DNA of 64,000 nucleotides from positions 62,001 through 126,000 of the forward strand of contig QHYZ01000081.1 in NCBI GenBank assembly GCA_003225295.1, written 5' to 3'. The DNA is from Acidobacteriota bacterium. Lineage in GTDB: Bacteria; Acidobacteriota; Terriglobia; Acidiferrales; UBA7541. Below, piece after piece: positions 8,045-17,458 of this stretch. The notes beneath the pieces were generated by a model. The model was given only the letters and a program-made list of their open reading frames with translations. It made no database searches and had not been told where the DNA came from. Within the stretch, counting starts at the first letter, position 1. Each line of letters starts with the position of its first letter. Position numbers and translations under genes: made by a program.

Positions 8045-9457
8045 TCAGAGAGTCTTCGAAAAGAGCGGCTTGGCGATGAGCTGCTGTTTTTCGAGATAGG
8101 GGTCGAAAAGCATGGCCAGATTGCGGATGAAGATGCGGCCGAGCCAAGTGGCGCGGATCTCGCCTCGTTCGAGGTGCACTAGGCCGTCTTGGCGGAACGG
8201 CTCCAGGCGGCGAAGCTCTTCCGCAAAATACTGGTCAAAATCGATGCCGAATTCACGTGAGATTTCCTCTTTGAGCACGATGGTATGACACAGCAGGCGG
8301 CTGATGACAGTGCGGCGCAGGCGATCCTCGTTCGAAAGATGATAGCCGCGCATAGTGGCGAGGCCGCGTTCGGAGACGGCTTTCTCCCACGTCGGGATAT
8401 CGCGGTGATTTTGAGCATAGGCGTCTTGTATGCCGCTGATGGCGGTGATGCCCATGCCATATAGGTCGGCGCCCGCTTTGGTGGTGTAACCCTGAAAATT
8501 GCGGTGCAGCGTCCGGTTTTGTTGCGAAATGGCCAGCTCGTCCCCAGGCTTCGCGAAGTGGTCCATGCCGATGTAGAGATAGCCGGCCTCCAGAAACTTG
8601 AGCAGGCCCACGCGGAAGATCTCAAATTTTTCCATACCCTCAGGAAGGTGTGCGGCGAACGAGCCTTGCTGCTTCTTCAACCAAGGCACGTGCGCATAGC
8701 TAAAGAGGGCGATGCGATCCGGGGCGAGTCCGAGAATCTGATCCACGGTGTGGGAGAAAGTGTCTGCGGTTTGGTAAGGAAGGCCGTAAATCAAGTCGAC
8801 ATTGATGCTATCAAAGCCCAGATCGCGCGCCGCGAAGAGCAGGTCACGCGTCATTTCGTAAGGCTGAATGCGATGCACGGCCTCCTGCACATCGGCGTGA
8901 AAGTCCTGAATGCCCATGCTGAGCCGGTTAAAGCCGAGCTTGCGCAGAGTTTCGAGATGCTCGCGGGAGGTCACGCGTGGGTCGACCTCGATGCCAATTT
9001 CACTGTCGGGGTCGAAATGGAAATGCTCTTTTGTAAAGGCAAACAGATCCTCGATCTGTTCGGGCGTCAGGTAGGTTGGTGTGCCGCCGCCCCAATGGAA
9101 CTGGACCACGCGGCGGTTCTTCGAGACGCTGAGGCTGACGCGCTTCATCTCTCGCTTCAGCACCTCAAGATAAGGGGGCGCGACGTTTTTGTTCTTCTGA
9201 ATGACGACGTTGCACGCACAAAAGAGGCACAGGCTTTCACAGAAGGGGATATGCATGTAGAGAGAAACAGGTGTCCTGGCACGCTCAGCCTCTTGGTGCA
9301 CCCTTTCGAGATCGGCCGGACCGAACGCGTCGTTCCAGACCGGCGCCGTGGGGTAGCTCGTATAGCGCGGCCCCGGGCGATTGTACTTGGAGAGAAATTC
9401 CGCTCCGACGTGGAGCTCACCGCTCATTTGTTGCAGGCTTGGATGTGCGAGTGTCAT
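8045..9457 (-). CDS. hemN: Oxygen-independent coproporphyrinogen III oxidase
   Basis: A 470-residue radical-SAM enzyme that decarboxylates two propionates of coproporphyrinogen III to vinyl groups without O2. The [4Fe-4S] motif is C73-x3-C77-x2-C80 (CESLCLFC), followed by the extra Cys typical of genuine HemN. The N-terminal RPGPRYTSYPTA is also typical of true HemN rather than of HemW. Full length is normal for the family. It starts 12 nt after the hemE stop and ends 26 nt before hemG. Confidence 0.95.
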   Translation of the reverse strand: MTLAHPSLQQMSGELHVGAEFLSKYNRPGPRYTSYPTAPVWNDAFGPADLERVHQEAERARTPVSLYMHIPFCESLCLFCACNVVIQKNKNVAPPYLEVLKREMKRVSLSVSKNRRVVQFHWGGGTPTYLTPEQIEDLFAFTKEHFHFDPDSEIGIEVDPRVTSREHLETLRKLGFNRLSMGIQDFHADVQEAVHRIQPYEMTRDLLFAARDLGFDSINVDLIYGLPYQTADTFSHTVDQILGLAPDRIALFSYAHVPWLKKQQGSFAAHLPEGMEKFEIFRVGLLKFLEAGYLYIGMDHFAKPGDELAISQQNRTLHRNFQGYTTKAGADLYGMGITAISGIQDAYAQNHRDIPTWEKAVSERGLATMRGYHLSNEDRLRRTVISRLLCHTIVLKEEISREFGIDFDQYFAEELRRLEPFRQDGLVHLERGEIRATWLGRIFIRNLAMLFDPYLEKQQLIAKPLFSKTL

Positions 9458-9469
9458 GCTTGGCGCCTC

Positions 9470-10543
9470 CTACCGCACCTGCGCAGCAGGTCTGGCATGG
9501 TGAAGCAACGCTCGTTGGCCCATCTCGATAAATAGCTGAGCATTCTCGACCGGTGTATGCTGCAAAATGCCGTGGCCAAGGTTGAGGATGTGACCGTGGC
9601 CGCCGAGAGAATTGATTGCGTCCAGAGTTACTTCGCGAATTTTCTCCTGAGGGCCAAGTAAGACCGCCGGATCGACATTGCCCTGTAAGGCGATTTTCGG
9701 ACCCAGCGTCTTTCGAATCTCTGCCATATCCACGCGCCAATCGACGCTGAGCACATTCGCGCCGGTGCGCGCCACGGCGGGAAGCAGATGTTGTGACGCT
9801 TTGGTGTAATAAATCACCGGCACTGAGCCGCTGAGGCCCGCAATGATCTCCTGAATGGCTGGAAGCGCGAACTCTTCATAGTCCTGCAAATTCAGCTCGC
9901 CGCACCAAGTATCGAACAACTGGACAGCGGTCGCTCCGGCAGCGATCTGCGCCCGCAGATAGGGAATGGTTGCCTGGGCGATACGATGGAGTAGAGCGCG
10001 AAAGGTTTTTGGCTGGTGGTAGAGGAAACTCTTTACCGTAGCAAATCCTTCTTTGGTCTTGCCTTCCACCATGTAACTGGCCAGGGTCCACGGGGCACCA
10101 GCAAAACCCAAAACGGGAACCTCGGGGCCGACGGATTTCACGATGCCCCGGATGGCTTCCGGCAGAAAGCCAGTATCTGTCTCCGGGTCAAAAATCCTGA
10201 GCCGGTCGACGTCCGCCTTGGAACGTACCGGATTCGGCAGGTTGGGACCGGCGTCGCCGAGTTCCAACTGCAACCCCATGGCTTCGGCGGGAATTAGAAT
10301 GTCCGAGAAAACGATAACCGCATCAACGCCCAGCCTGCGAAAGGGCTGGAGGGAGACTTCGACCGCAAGTTGGGGCGTCTTGCAAACGTCAAGGAATGCG
10401 TGTTTTGCACGGATTTCGCGGTATTCCGGAAGGTAGCGGCCAGCCTGGCGCATCATCCAGACCGGAACTCGCGGAAGGGCGTCCCCCCGGCAGGCACGAA
10501 GGAATAGATCTTTTCGGTTAATCGACGCCATCTGTTGAGTCAT
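9470..10543 (-). CDS. hemE: Uroporphyrinogen decarboxylase
   Basis: A 357-residue enzyme that removes four carboxylates from uroporphyrinogen III to give coproporphyrinogen III. The diagnostic N-terminal motif PVWMMRQAGRYLPEYR is intact, as are FSDILIPAEAMGL and the GFAGAPWTLASYMVEG segment. The ATG at 10543 is used; MASINRKDLF at 10531 is an alternative start and neither has a strong ribosome site. First gene of the minus-strand heme operon, divergent from hemX. Confidence 0.95.
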   Translation of the reverse strand: MTQQMASINRKDLFLRACRGDALPRVPVWMMRQAGRYLPEYREIRAKHAFLDVCKTPQLAVEVSLQPFRRLGVDAVIVFSDILIPAEAMGLQLELGDAGPNLPNPVRSKADVDRLRIFDPETDTGFLPEAIRGIVKSVGPEVPVLGFAGAPWTLASYMVEGKTKEGFATVKSFLYHQPKTFRALLHRIAQATIPYLRAQIAAGATAVQLFDTWCGELNLQDYEEFALPAIQEIIAGLSGSVPVIYYTKASQHLLPAVARTGANVLSVDWRVDMAEIRKTLGPKIALQGNVDPAVLLGPQEKIREVTLDAINSLGGHGHILNLGHGILQHTPVENAQLFIEMGQRALLHHARPAAQVR

Positions 10544-10616
10544 ATTTCGTCTGAGACATCAAGGATAGCAAATCCCGGCCGGTCTTGCTGGTACGAGTAC
10601 TAAGGCGGTATCGAAT

Positions 10617-10647
10617 TGTGCTAGCGCCAGCAAGGGTAAGCTATACT
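10617..10647 (+). promoter_or_regulatory. Possible promoter of the hemX-hemL operon
   Basis: A TATACT hexamer at 10642-10647 resembles a -10 box, with TTGTGC at 10617-10622 as a weak -35 and a 19-bp spacer. It lies about 90 nt upstream of the hemX ATG in the hemE/hemX divergent region. Confidence 0.3.
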
Positions 10648-10735
10648 CGAAATGTTGAAGAATCGGGTGGGTTCAGGGGAGCAGGACAGTTGTCCATTCG
10701 GTGCGGCAGGTGAGCCAGGGGCTCAGGTGCAGAGA

Positions 10736-11545
10736 ATGAATCATTTATTCCCAATTTTGACGGCGCTCGCCTATCTATTGAGTTTTGTCCTGTATGTTCG
10801 CTTTCTGGGTACGGGGAAGAAACTCACGGGTAGATTAGGCACGCTGGTCTTGGGGCTAGGCCTGGTTTCGCACTATTTTGCGCTTCTCGAGAGGTCCCGC
10901 GGTTTGCACACGGTTCCTTACCATGACTTGTACGGATCCATGTCGCTGTTTGGCTGGCTTCTGGCGCTGACCTATCTGGGCCTAGAGTTGTATCACCGGC
11001 AGCGATCTGTCGGAGCCTTCGTAATGCCCTTTATCTTGGTGTTCTTTCTCGCTGCGCATCTGGCCCCGGCCGACCGGCTTTCGCCGCCTGCGGCGCACGG
11101 GGCCACGTTTGCGTTTCACGTTACCCTGAGCATCCTCGCCTATGCGGGGTTTGCGCTCTCTTTTGTTCTTAGCCTGATTTTCCTGGGAGAGGAACGCCTG
11201 CTGCGAAGCCACAAACTCGGCAACATGGTCTGGCGGTTGCCGCCGCTCGAATTGCTGGAGCGCATGAGCAAGTCGAGTGTTCTGGTAGGGTTGGTTTCCA
11301 TTGCGATTGGAACAGCCTTGGGATTCGTGTGGGTCGACCGGCTGAGCGAATATTCGTTTTACGATCCGAAGTACGTGGTCACGCTGCTGGTGCTCCTGCT
11401 GTATGCGGCTTACCTCCGTCTGGCGGGCACTGCGGCGTGGCGTGGGGCGCGGGCTTCAAGGTTGTGCGTCTTCAATTTTTTGATTGTGGTGCTGAGCTTT
11501 ACGGTCGTAAATCTATATCTCTCGCAAAGTCACCGCTACTTTTAG
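10736..11545 (+). CDS. hemX: CcsA/HemX-family membrane protein
   Basis: A 269-residue integral membrane protein with about eight hydrophobic segments, in the cytochrome-c-assembly/HemX family. Conserved histidines appear in the VSHYFALLE and TVPYHDLYGSMS segments and in FAFHVTLSILAYAGFALSF. The WWD heme-handling motif of true CcsA is not present, which favours the HemX subgroup that sits next to hemA and is thought to control HemA (GtrR) level in Gram-positives. The ATG at 10736 (MNHLFPILTALAYL) is preferred over an earlier ATG at 10652 because the intervening residues are hydrophilic and unlike the family. It stops 18 nt before hemA. Confidence 0.8.
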   Translation: MNHLFPILTALAYLLSFVLYVRFLGTGKKLTGRLGTLVLGLGLVSHYFALLERSRGLHTVPYHDLYGSMSLFGWLLALTYLGLELYHRQRSVGAFVMPFILVFFLAAHLAPADRLSPPAAHGATFAFHVTLSILAYAGFALSFVLSLIFLGEERLLRSHKLGNMVWRLPPLELLERMSKSSVLVGLVSIAIGTALGFVWVDRLSEYSFYDPKYVVTLLVLLLYAAYLRLAGTAAWRGARASRLCVFNFLIVVLSFTVVNLYLSQSHRYF

Positions 11546-11547
11546 GA

Positions 11548-11560
11548 GCGCTTGAAGCGC
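11548..11560 (+). promoter_or_regulatory. Small hairpin between the hemA Shine-Dalgarno and ATG
   Basis: GCGCTtgaAGCGC is a 5-bp inverted repeat with a 3-nt loop, placed between the AGGAG at about 11545 and the hemA ATG at 11564. Folding would bring a 15-nt gap down to a normal ribosome spacing. A TTG at 11552 inside the loop is an alternative start. Confidence 0.3.
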
Positions 11561-11563
11561 GCT

Positions 11564-12841
11564 ATGGAAATTGTTCTTGTCGGACTGAATCATCGCACAG
11601 CGCCGGTGGAGGTGCGTGAGAAGGTGTCTTTCACGGCCGAGCAGGCCCAGCGGGCGTCTGAGGAGCTCCGCGCCAGGGGAATTCTCGAAGAGACGCTGGT
11701 GCTCTCGACCTGCAATCGCAGCGAAGTGTATGGTGTGCCGCCGGAATCCTCCCATGAGTGTGCCCCGGGACTTTCTATTTTTCTGAGCGAGTTCCATTCG
11801 GTGCGTCCGGATATCCTCAGCGTGTCGCTCTATCACCACTACGATCGCGAAGCCGTGAAGCATCTCTTTCGAGTTGCGGCGGGGCTCGATTCCATGTTGC
11901 TCGGCGAAGCGGAGATTCTGGGCCAGGTGCGGGAAGCGTATCGCTTCGCGCACGAGCGCGGCGCGACGGGGCCCGTGCTGAACCGCCTCTTCCAGGGCGC
12001 TCTGGAAGTCGGGAAGCGCGTGCGCACGGAAACGGAGCTTGGCACGCGGCCCATGTCAGTGGCTGCTGCCGGAGTGAAACTGGCAGAACGCATTTTTGGA
12101 AAACTGAACGAACGGAAAGCGCTGGTATTGGGGGCCGGCACGATCAGCGAGCAAGTGGTGTCGCAACTTCGGGATCGTGGGATCGCACAGCTCCAGGTCA
12201 TGAACCGCTCACGCGACCGCGCGGAGGAGCTGGCCAAGCAGTTCAGTGGAAAGGTCGTCGACTGGGGTGAGTGGGATACCGCGCTGCAGTCGCCGGACGT
12301 GGTGGTGTCGTCGGTTAGCGCAGATGAACCGGTGCTGCGTCGCGATATCGTCGAGCGAGCAATGGCGGCGCGCGGAAATCGCGCGTTGTTCCTGATGGAC
12401 CTGGGCGTGCCACGGAACATAGACCCCAGGGTTGCGGAGCTATACAACGTCTACGTTTACGACACGGATGACCTAAGCGACATCGTGCAGCAGAATCGCA
12501 ACGCTCGGGCAAGCGAGGTTCCCCGGGCTCAGGGCATCGTCGACGAACATGTGACCAAGTTTCTCTCTTGGCAGGCGAGCGTCGAGCTGGTTGGACTTGT
12601 TGATGCGCTGAGGAAGAAAATGCGGGAGGAGCGCGCGTCATTCATCCGGTCACGTCTGGAGCCGATGAAGCATCTGACGGAGACGGATCGCGCCCAAGTG
12701 GAAAAATTGATGGATGAGATGCTGGAGAAGCTGCTTCTGGAGCCTGCGGAACGCTTGCGAGGTGAGAAAGAACTCCGGCGGAAGATTCAAAACGTCGAAG
12801 CTTTGCGTGATCTGTTTCTTTCCAACCGGGAGAAGCCGTGA
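11564..12841 (+). CDS. hemA: Glutamyl-tRNA reductase
   Basis: A 425-residue enzyme that reduces glutamyl-tRNA(Glu) with NADPH to glutamate-1-semialdehyde, the first step of the C5 heme route. The nucleophile Cys50 is in LSTCNRSEVYG. GLDSMLLGEAEILGQV follows, then the NADPH fold ALVLGAGTISEQV, and a helical dimerisation tail. The start MEIVLVGLNHRTAP is the family norm; the frame also allows a TTG four codons earlier. The TGA overlaps the hemC GTG by 4 nt (GTGA), indicating translational coupling. Confidence 0.96.
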   Translation: MEIVLVGLNHRTAPVEVREKVSFTAEQAQRASEELRARGILEETLVLSTCNRSEVYGVPPESSHECAPGLSIFLSEFHSVRPDILSVSLYHHYDREAVKHLFRVAAGLDSMLLGEAEILGQVREAYRFAHERGATGPVLNRLFQGALEVGKRVRTETELGTRPMSVAAAGVKLAERIFGKLNERKALVLGAGTISEQVVSQLRDRGIAQLQVMNRSRDRAEELAKQFSGKVVDWGEWDTALQSPDVVVSSVSADEPVLRRDIVERAMAARGNRALFLMDLGVPRNIDPRVAELYNVYVYDTDDLSDIVQQNRNARASEVPRAQGIVDEHVTKFLSWQASVELVGLVDALRKKMREERASFIRSRLEPMKHLTETDRAQVEKLMDEMLEKLLLEPAERLRGEKELRRKIQNVEALRDLFLSNREKP

Positions 12842-13755
12842 GAATCCTGCGGATTGGCACTCGCGGCAGCATGCTCGCCAAATGGCAGGCGGAGTCCGTT
12901 CGCAAACAGCTGTTTGCCGCGACCGGCATGGAAGCGGAGATTGTCATCATCAAGACCAGCGGGGACAAGATGCAGCAAACGCCGCTGACGCAGATCGGGG
13001 GCAAGGGAATTTTTATCAAGGAGCTGGAGGAGGCATTGCTGGAGGAATCGATCGATCTTGCGGTGCACAGCGTGAAGGACGTGCCGACCGACATTCCTTC
13101 CCGGCTCATCTTTCCTGCGGTTTGCCGGCGTGATGATGTGCGTGACTGCCTGGTAGGCTCTACGCTCGGGAATCTGCGGCAGCGAGCGCGTGTTGGAACG
13201 AGCAGTCTGCGGCGGCAAGCGCAGTTGAAACACATCCGGCCGGACCTCGATCTCCGCGACCTCCGGGGAAACGTAGACACTCGACTACGCAAAGTGGAGA
13301 GCGGAGAATATGAAGCGGTAATGGTCGCCAAAGCAGGTCTCGATCGACTGGGTTTGAGCCAGCGGATTTCCGAGGTGCTCTCGCCGGACGTGTGCATGCC
13401 GGCGGTCGGGCAGGGCGCTATCGCGGTGGAGTGCCGGCTGAAGGACACGGAAGCAGCGGCCCTCCTGGCACCTTTGGACGATGCCGAGACCCGCACCGCG
13501 ATCCTTGCGGAACGCGCACTCTTGTCTGCCTTGCAGGGTGGATGCCAGGTTCCCATGGGGGCTTGGGCGCGTATTGAGCGCAACGAACTATTGCTGGACG
13601 CGTGCGTTTGTTCCGTGGACGCGTCGCAATACGTCAAGGAACGCGCCACCGCTCCCCCGGATCAGGCGGCGCAACTGGGAGAGCACATGGCGCGGGTACT
13701 CCTCGAGGCGGGCGCGCAGTCGATCCTGGAAGAAGTGAGCCGCCAGCGTGGCTGA
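12838..13755 (+). CDS. hemC: Porphobilinogen deaminase (hydroxymethylbilane synthase)
   Basis: A 305-residue enzyme that polymerises four porphobilinogens into hydroxymethylbilane. Cofactor-anchoring Cys236 lies in LQGGCQVPMGA. Other family motifs are IGTRGSMLAKWQA at the N-terminus, DLAVHSVKDVPT, and GTSSLRRQAQL with the paired arginines. It uses a GTG start inside the hemA stop and overlaps hemD by 8 nt. Confidence 0.96.
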   Translation: MRILRIGTRGSMLAKWQAESVRKQLFAATGMEAEIVIIKTSGDKMQQTPLTQIGGKGIFIKELEEALLEESIDLAVHSVKDVPTDIPSRLIFPAVCRRDDVRDCLVGSTLGNLRQRARVGTSSLRRQAQLKHIRPDLDLRDLRGNVDTRLRKVESGEYEAVMVAKAGLDRLGLSQRISEVLSPDVCMPAVGQGAIAVECRLKDTEAAALLAPLDDAETRTAILAERALLSALQGGCQVPMGAWARIERNELLLDACVCSVDASQYVKERATAPPDQAAQLGEHMARVLLEAGAQSILEEVSRQRG

Positions 13756-14575
13756 AGCGTCTCCAAGTGCCTTGGACGGCAGGCGAATTGTCATAACACG
13801 TTCGGCGGCGCAGAGTGAGATGCTGGCGAAGGAACTCTCTGCACGTGGAGCCATTCCCGTAGTGCTTCCGCTGGTGTCGTTCGCCGACCCGGAAGATTTC
13901 GCGCCGCTCGATCGAGCGATCGAGGAAATCCAGCAATTTGATTGGATCATTCTTACCAGCGCGCAGGCGGTTCGCGCGGTGGTAAAGCGAGGGGAGGAGC
14001 TGGAGCGTAGCCTGATGCGCTCAGGGAGCAAGCTGCGAATCGCTTCTGTCGGTCCGGTAACCGCCGAAGCCGCTCGGCAGGCCGGACTTCCCGTCGAGTA
14101 TGTTGCGGAGACGCACACCGGGGCGGCGCTGGCGGAGGAGTTGGGTGACCGGCTTCAAGGAGCGAAAGTATTCTTGCCACGGAGCGATCGTGCAAATCCG
14201 GATTTGCCACCAGCATTGAAGCGACGTGGTGCGCAGGTCACAGAAGTGATCGCCTACCGCACGTTGAAGCCAACCGATGTGGATCAAAGAAACTTGAGGC
14301 AGATCGCCGAAGGCGCGGCGGACGCGGTTCTATTTTTCAGTCCCTCGGCGGTCCAACATTTCGCCGAGCTGTTTGGGGGCGAGCAATTGCGCGCTCTGCA
14401 AGATAAACTGGCCATCACGGCGGTTGGACCGGTCACCGCGAACGTGTTGCGCCAAGCCGGTGTCGGGCGCACCGTGTTGGCAGGAGACACGACGGCAGCC
14501 GCGGTCGTCAATGCGTTAGAGAAACATTTTGCGGGTACCGTGAAACGGGCGCCGGCAGGAACAAAGAGAGCATGA
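13748..14575 (+). CDS. hemD: Uroporphyrinogen-III synthase
   Basis: A 275-residue two-domain enzyme that cyclises and inverts ring D of hydroxymethylbilane. HemD is poorly conserved; visible family features are the N-terminal [27 protein letters not shown], and the C-terminal [17 protein letters not shown] followed by [16 protein letters not shown]. It starts with GTG within hemC, and its TGA overlaps the hemB ATG (ATGA). Confidence 0.92.
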   Translation: MAEASPSALDGRRIVITRSAAQSEMLAKELSARGAIPVVLPLVSFADPEDFAPLDRAIEEIQQFDWIILTSAQAVRAVVKRGEELERSLMRSGSKLRIASVGPVTAEAARQAGLPVEYVAETHTGAALAEELGDRLQGAKVFLPRSDRANPDLPPALKRRGAQVTEVIAYRTLKPTDVDQRNLRQIAEGAADAVLFFSPSAVQHFAELFGGEQLRALQDKLAITAVGPVTANVLRQAGVGRTVLAGDTTAAAVVNALEKHFAGTVKRAPAGTKRA

Positions 14576-15546
14576 GCTTCCCCACCCATCGACCGCGGCG
14601 TTTGCGGCGGAGCGCCGCGCTGCGTGACCTTGTTCGCGAGACGCGCCTTACTACGTCGGGTCTCATCTATCCGATGTTCGTGTGTCCGGGTGCAAAGGTT
14701 CGCCAGGAAGTCAGCTCCATGCCCGGCGTTTACCAGCAGTCTGTCGATCAGATTGTGGAGGAATGCCGCGAGGTTGAGTCGCTCGGGATTCCCGGGATCA
14801 TTCTTTTTGGATTGCCCGAATCCAAGGACCCACGCGGCACCAGCTCCCTCAGCGCCCTAGGCGTAGTCCAGCTCGCCATTGAAGCGATTCGCAGGGCAAA
14901 GCTGAAACTTCTTGTCATTACCGACGTCTGCCTCTGCGAATACACGGACCATGGTCATTGTGGCGTTATCGAGAACGGCGAAGTGGCCAATGATTCCACG
15001 GTGGCGATTCTTGCTCAGCAGGCGCTGTCACATGCGCGCGCCGGCGCCGACATCGTGGCCCCGTCGGACATGATGGACGGGCGGGTGGGGGCCATTCGTG
15101 AAACACTGGATGAACACCAGTTCGACAACATTGCCATTCTTTCTTATGCCGCAAAATATTGTTCGGGCTTCTACGGACCCTTCCGGGAAGCGGCTCAATC
15201 GGCTCCTCAGTTTGGCGACCGGCGCAGCTATCAGATGGACCCAGCCAATGCGCGAGAAGCGTTGAAGGAGGTGGAGCTGGATCTCCAAGAGGGTGCCGAC
15301 ATGGTGATGGTGAAGCCCGCGCTGACGTACCTGGATGTCATCCGCCGGGTGCGCGATGCGTTTGATGTACCGGTCGGCGCGTATAACGTCAGCGGAGAAT
15401 ACGCCATGGTCAAGGCGGCGGCGCAGAAGGGTTGGCTGGATGAGAAGCGAGTTGTCCTGGAAATCCTGACGGGCCTCCAGCGCGCCGGAGCAGAAATCAT
15501 TCTTACCTATCACGCCAAGGATGTCGCACGCTGGCTGAAGCCGTGA
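14572..15546 (+). CDS. hemB: Delta-aminolevulinic acid dehydratase (porphobilinogen synthase)
   Basis: A 324-residue enzyme that condenses two 5-aminolevulinate molecules to porphobilinogen. The zinc-type metal site is present: Cys120, Cys122 and Cys130 in [14 protein letters not shown]. Active-site lysines are Lys195 ([15 protein letters not shown]) and Lys248 ([12 protein letters not shown]). Start ATG overlaps the hemD stop. Cysteines rather than the aspartates of the Mg-type enzyme indicate a Zn-dependent form. Confidence 0.96.
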   Translation: MSFPTHRPRRLRRSAALRDLVRETRLTTSGLIYPMFVCPGAKVRQEVSSMPGVYQQSVDQIVEECREVESLGIPGIILFGLPESKDPRGTSSLSALGVVQLAIEAIRRAKLKLLVITDVCLCEYTDHGHCGVIENGEVANDSTVAILAQQALSHARAGADIVAPSDMMDGRVGAIRETLDEHQFDNIAILSYAAKYCSGFYGPFREAAQSAPQFGDRRSYQMDPANAREALKEVELDLQEGADMVMVKPALTYLDVIRRVRDAFDVPVGAYNVSGEYAMVKAAAQKGWLDEKRVVLEILTGLQRAGAEIILTYHAKDVARWLKP

Positions 15547-15565
15547 TAAATTTAATCGAGAAAAC

Positions 15566-16894
15566 ATGAGTACTGCACCACCCCGATTGAAGCGCGAGCG
15601 CAAGCGTTCCCGCGAGATTTTCGAGCGCGCCGAGAAGGTGCTGGTTGGCGGCGTGAACAGTCCCGTCCGGGCGTTCCGGTCCGTCGGTGGGGAGCCGCTG
15701 ATCATCGAGCGCGGCAGCGGGCAACACCTCTACGACGCGGATGGAAACGAGCTGCTCGACTATGTGTGCTCCTGGGGGGCGATGATCCTGGGACACGCAA
15801 ATCCCGCCATCAGCGAGGCGATTGCCGACCAGGCACGCCGGGGCACAAGTTTTGGTGTGACAACCGAGCTGGAGCTGGAGCTGGCCACCCTGATTACGCG
15901 GGCGATTCCTTTCGTTGAGAAGATTCGCTTTGTCTCGAGCGGCACTGAGGCAACCATGAGCGCGGTGCGACTGGCACGAGGAGTGACGAAGCGAGACTTC
16001 ATCGTCAAATTCGAAGGCTGTTATCACGGTCACGCCGACAGTTTCCTGTCGCAGGCGGGTTCTGGTCTCGCTACGCTCGGAATTGCCGAATGCCCGGGAG
16101 TGCCCGCGGCGCTGGCGGCGTTGACATTGAACGTGCCTTATAACGATCTCCAGGCGGTCGAACGCATATTTCTTCAGCATAGGGAGAAGATCGCTGCGGC
16201 GATCGTCGAACCGATCGCCGCAAACATGGGAGTTGTTCCTCCGGAGACCGGTTTCCTAAAAGGATTGCATGAAATCGCCAACAAGAACGGCGCTTTGCTG
16301 ATTGTCGACGAAGTGATCACCGGATTTCGTCTGCACAATGGCTCCGTTCAGGAACTTCTCGGCGTCGAAGCGGACCTTACGACACTCGGAAAAATCATCG
16401 GAGGGGGAGTTCCCGTGGCAGCCTATGGAGGGCGCGCGGAGTTGATGAACCATGTCGCGCCGCTAGGCCCGGTGTATCAGGCGGGCACCCTCGCAGGCAA
16501 CCCACTGGCGATGCGAGCGGGCATTGCGGCGCTCAAACAACTCGCAGAGCCCCGTCTGTATGAGGAGATGTCAGAACTGGCGCGGCGGCTGGTATTTGGT
16601 CTCCGCGCTGAACTGGCTGATGCCGGAATTCCTGCGCAGGTTAATGCCATTGGCTCGCTCTCGACGGTTTTTTTCACACCGGAGCCGGTGAGAAATTACA
16701 GTGACGCCAAGCGTTCCGACACGAAAAGATACGCGAGGTTTTTTCGGGAGATGCTGGATCGGGGCATATTTTTGGCGCCGTCACAGTTTGAGGCAGCCTT
16801 TGTCTCCGCGGCGCACACCTCCCAAGATATTGACCGTACCCTGGGGGCGGTGCACGAATCCCTGCAGGTCATTTCTTCTGATTCTGCGGTTTAA
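15566..16894 (+). CDS. hemL: Glutamate-1-semialdehyde 2,1-aminomutase
   Basis: A 442-residue class-III PLP aminotransferase-fold enzyme that makes 5-aminolevulinate from glutamate-1-semialdehyde, the product of HemA. The PLP lysine is Lys276 in TTLGKIIGGG. Family motifs FEGCYHGHADSF and GGVNSPVRAF are intact, and DEVITGFR carries the cofactor Asp. It follows hemB by 19 nt with only a weak GAGA-type ribosome site. It completes the C5 pathway set of this operon. Confidence 0.96.
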   Translation: MSTAPPRLKRERKRSREIFERAEKVLVGGVNSPVRAFRSVGGEPLIIERGSGQHLYDADGNELLDYVCSWGAMILGHANPAISEAIADQARRGTSFGVTTELELELATLITRAIPFVEKIRFVSSGTEATMSAVRLARGVTKRDFIVKFEGCYHGHADSFLSQAGSGLATLGIAECPGVPAALAALTLNVPYNDLQAVERIFLQHREKIAAAIVEPIAANMGVVPPETGFLKGLHEIANKNGALLIVDEVITGFRLHNGSVQELLGVEADLTTLGKIIGGGVPVAAYGGRAELMNHVAPLGPVYQAGTLAGNPLAMRAGIAALKQLAEPRLYEEMSELARRLVFGLRAELADAGIPAQVNAIGSLSTVFFTPEPVRNYSDAKRSDTKRYARFFREMLDRGIFLAPSQFEAAFVSAAHTSQDIDRTLGAVHESLQVISSDSAV

Positions 16895-16917
16895 ACCCAA
16901 AGTAGGAGAGGGATGGC

Positions 16918-17457
16918 ATGGGCGAGGGTATCGGACTTCCCGAAAGTCATCAGGTGCACGAGGATCATCCGCTGGTCCTCCCCGTCTCGATTACGATCTC
17001 GATCATGGCGGTATTTGTGGCCGGTGCGTCCTTGCTCGGTCATCGGTCGCATACCGAAGCGTTGCGGCTAGAAACTCAATCCGCCAGTCGCTGGACACAG
17101 TACCAGGCGAAGAGCGTCCGCCTTCACGAAGCTCAGGGATTCTCCGACGTGGTCAGGCTGGTGGCACCGCTGAACAGAGAGATGGGCGAAGAACTAAAAG
17201 AGAAATATACGAAGGAAGTCGAGCACTACGAAGGTGACAAAGTCGACGTCAGCAAGGAGGCGAGGAATTTGGAGGAAGAGCGCGATTTGACGGTGCGCAA
17301 AGCGGACCGCTTTGATGGTGGAGAGGCGCTTCTGGAAATAGGTCTAGTCATCTGCTCTATCACCCTTCTGACCAAGCGGAAAGGATTCTGGTTCGGCGGC
17401 GCGCTAATCGGTGCTTTGGGCATCGCCTTGGCAATGACAGGATTCTTCCTTCACTAG
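16918..17457 (+). CDS. DUF4337 membrane protein
   Basis: A 179-residue protein with one membrane segment near the N-terminus (VSITISIMAVFVAGASLL), a long charged helical stretch with Glu/Lys repeats likely to form a coiled coil, and two membrane segments at the C-terminus. Topology and spacing match the DUF4337 family of unknown function. The start has TAGGAGAGGGATGGC upstream, a good ribosome site. It lies 23 nt after hemL and may be read through from it, but there is no evidence that it takes part in heme synthesis. Confidence 0.75.
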   Translation: MGEGIGLPESHQVHEDHPLVLPVSITISIMAVFVAGASLLGHRSHTEALRLETQSASRWTQYQAKSVRLHEAQGFSDVVRLVAPLNREMGEELKEKYTKEVEHYEGDKVDVSKEARNLEEERDLTVRKADRFDGGEALLEIGLVICSITLLTKRKGFWFGGALIGALGIALAMTGFFLH

Positions 17458-17458
17458 A

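Noticed and set aside
8504-9535. 343-codon plus-strand frame opposite hemN
   Set aside because: hemN on the minus strand has all radical-SAM motifs; the plus frame shows none.
10549-10557. GTCTGAGAC before hemE as another copy of the GTCTCA/TGAGAC operator
   Set aside because: The half sites overlap instead of being 3 bp apart, and no GG-N10-GC promoter was found nearby.
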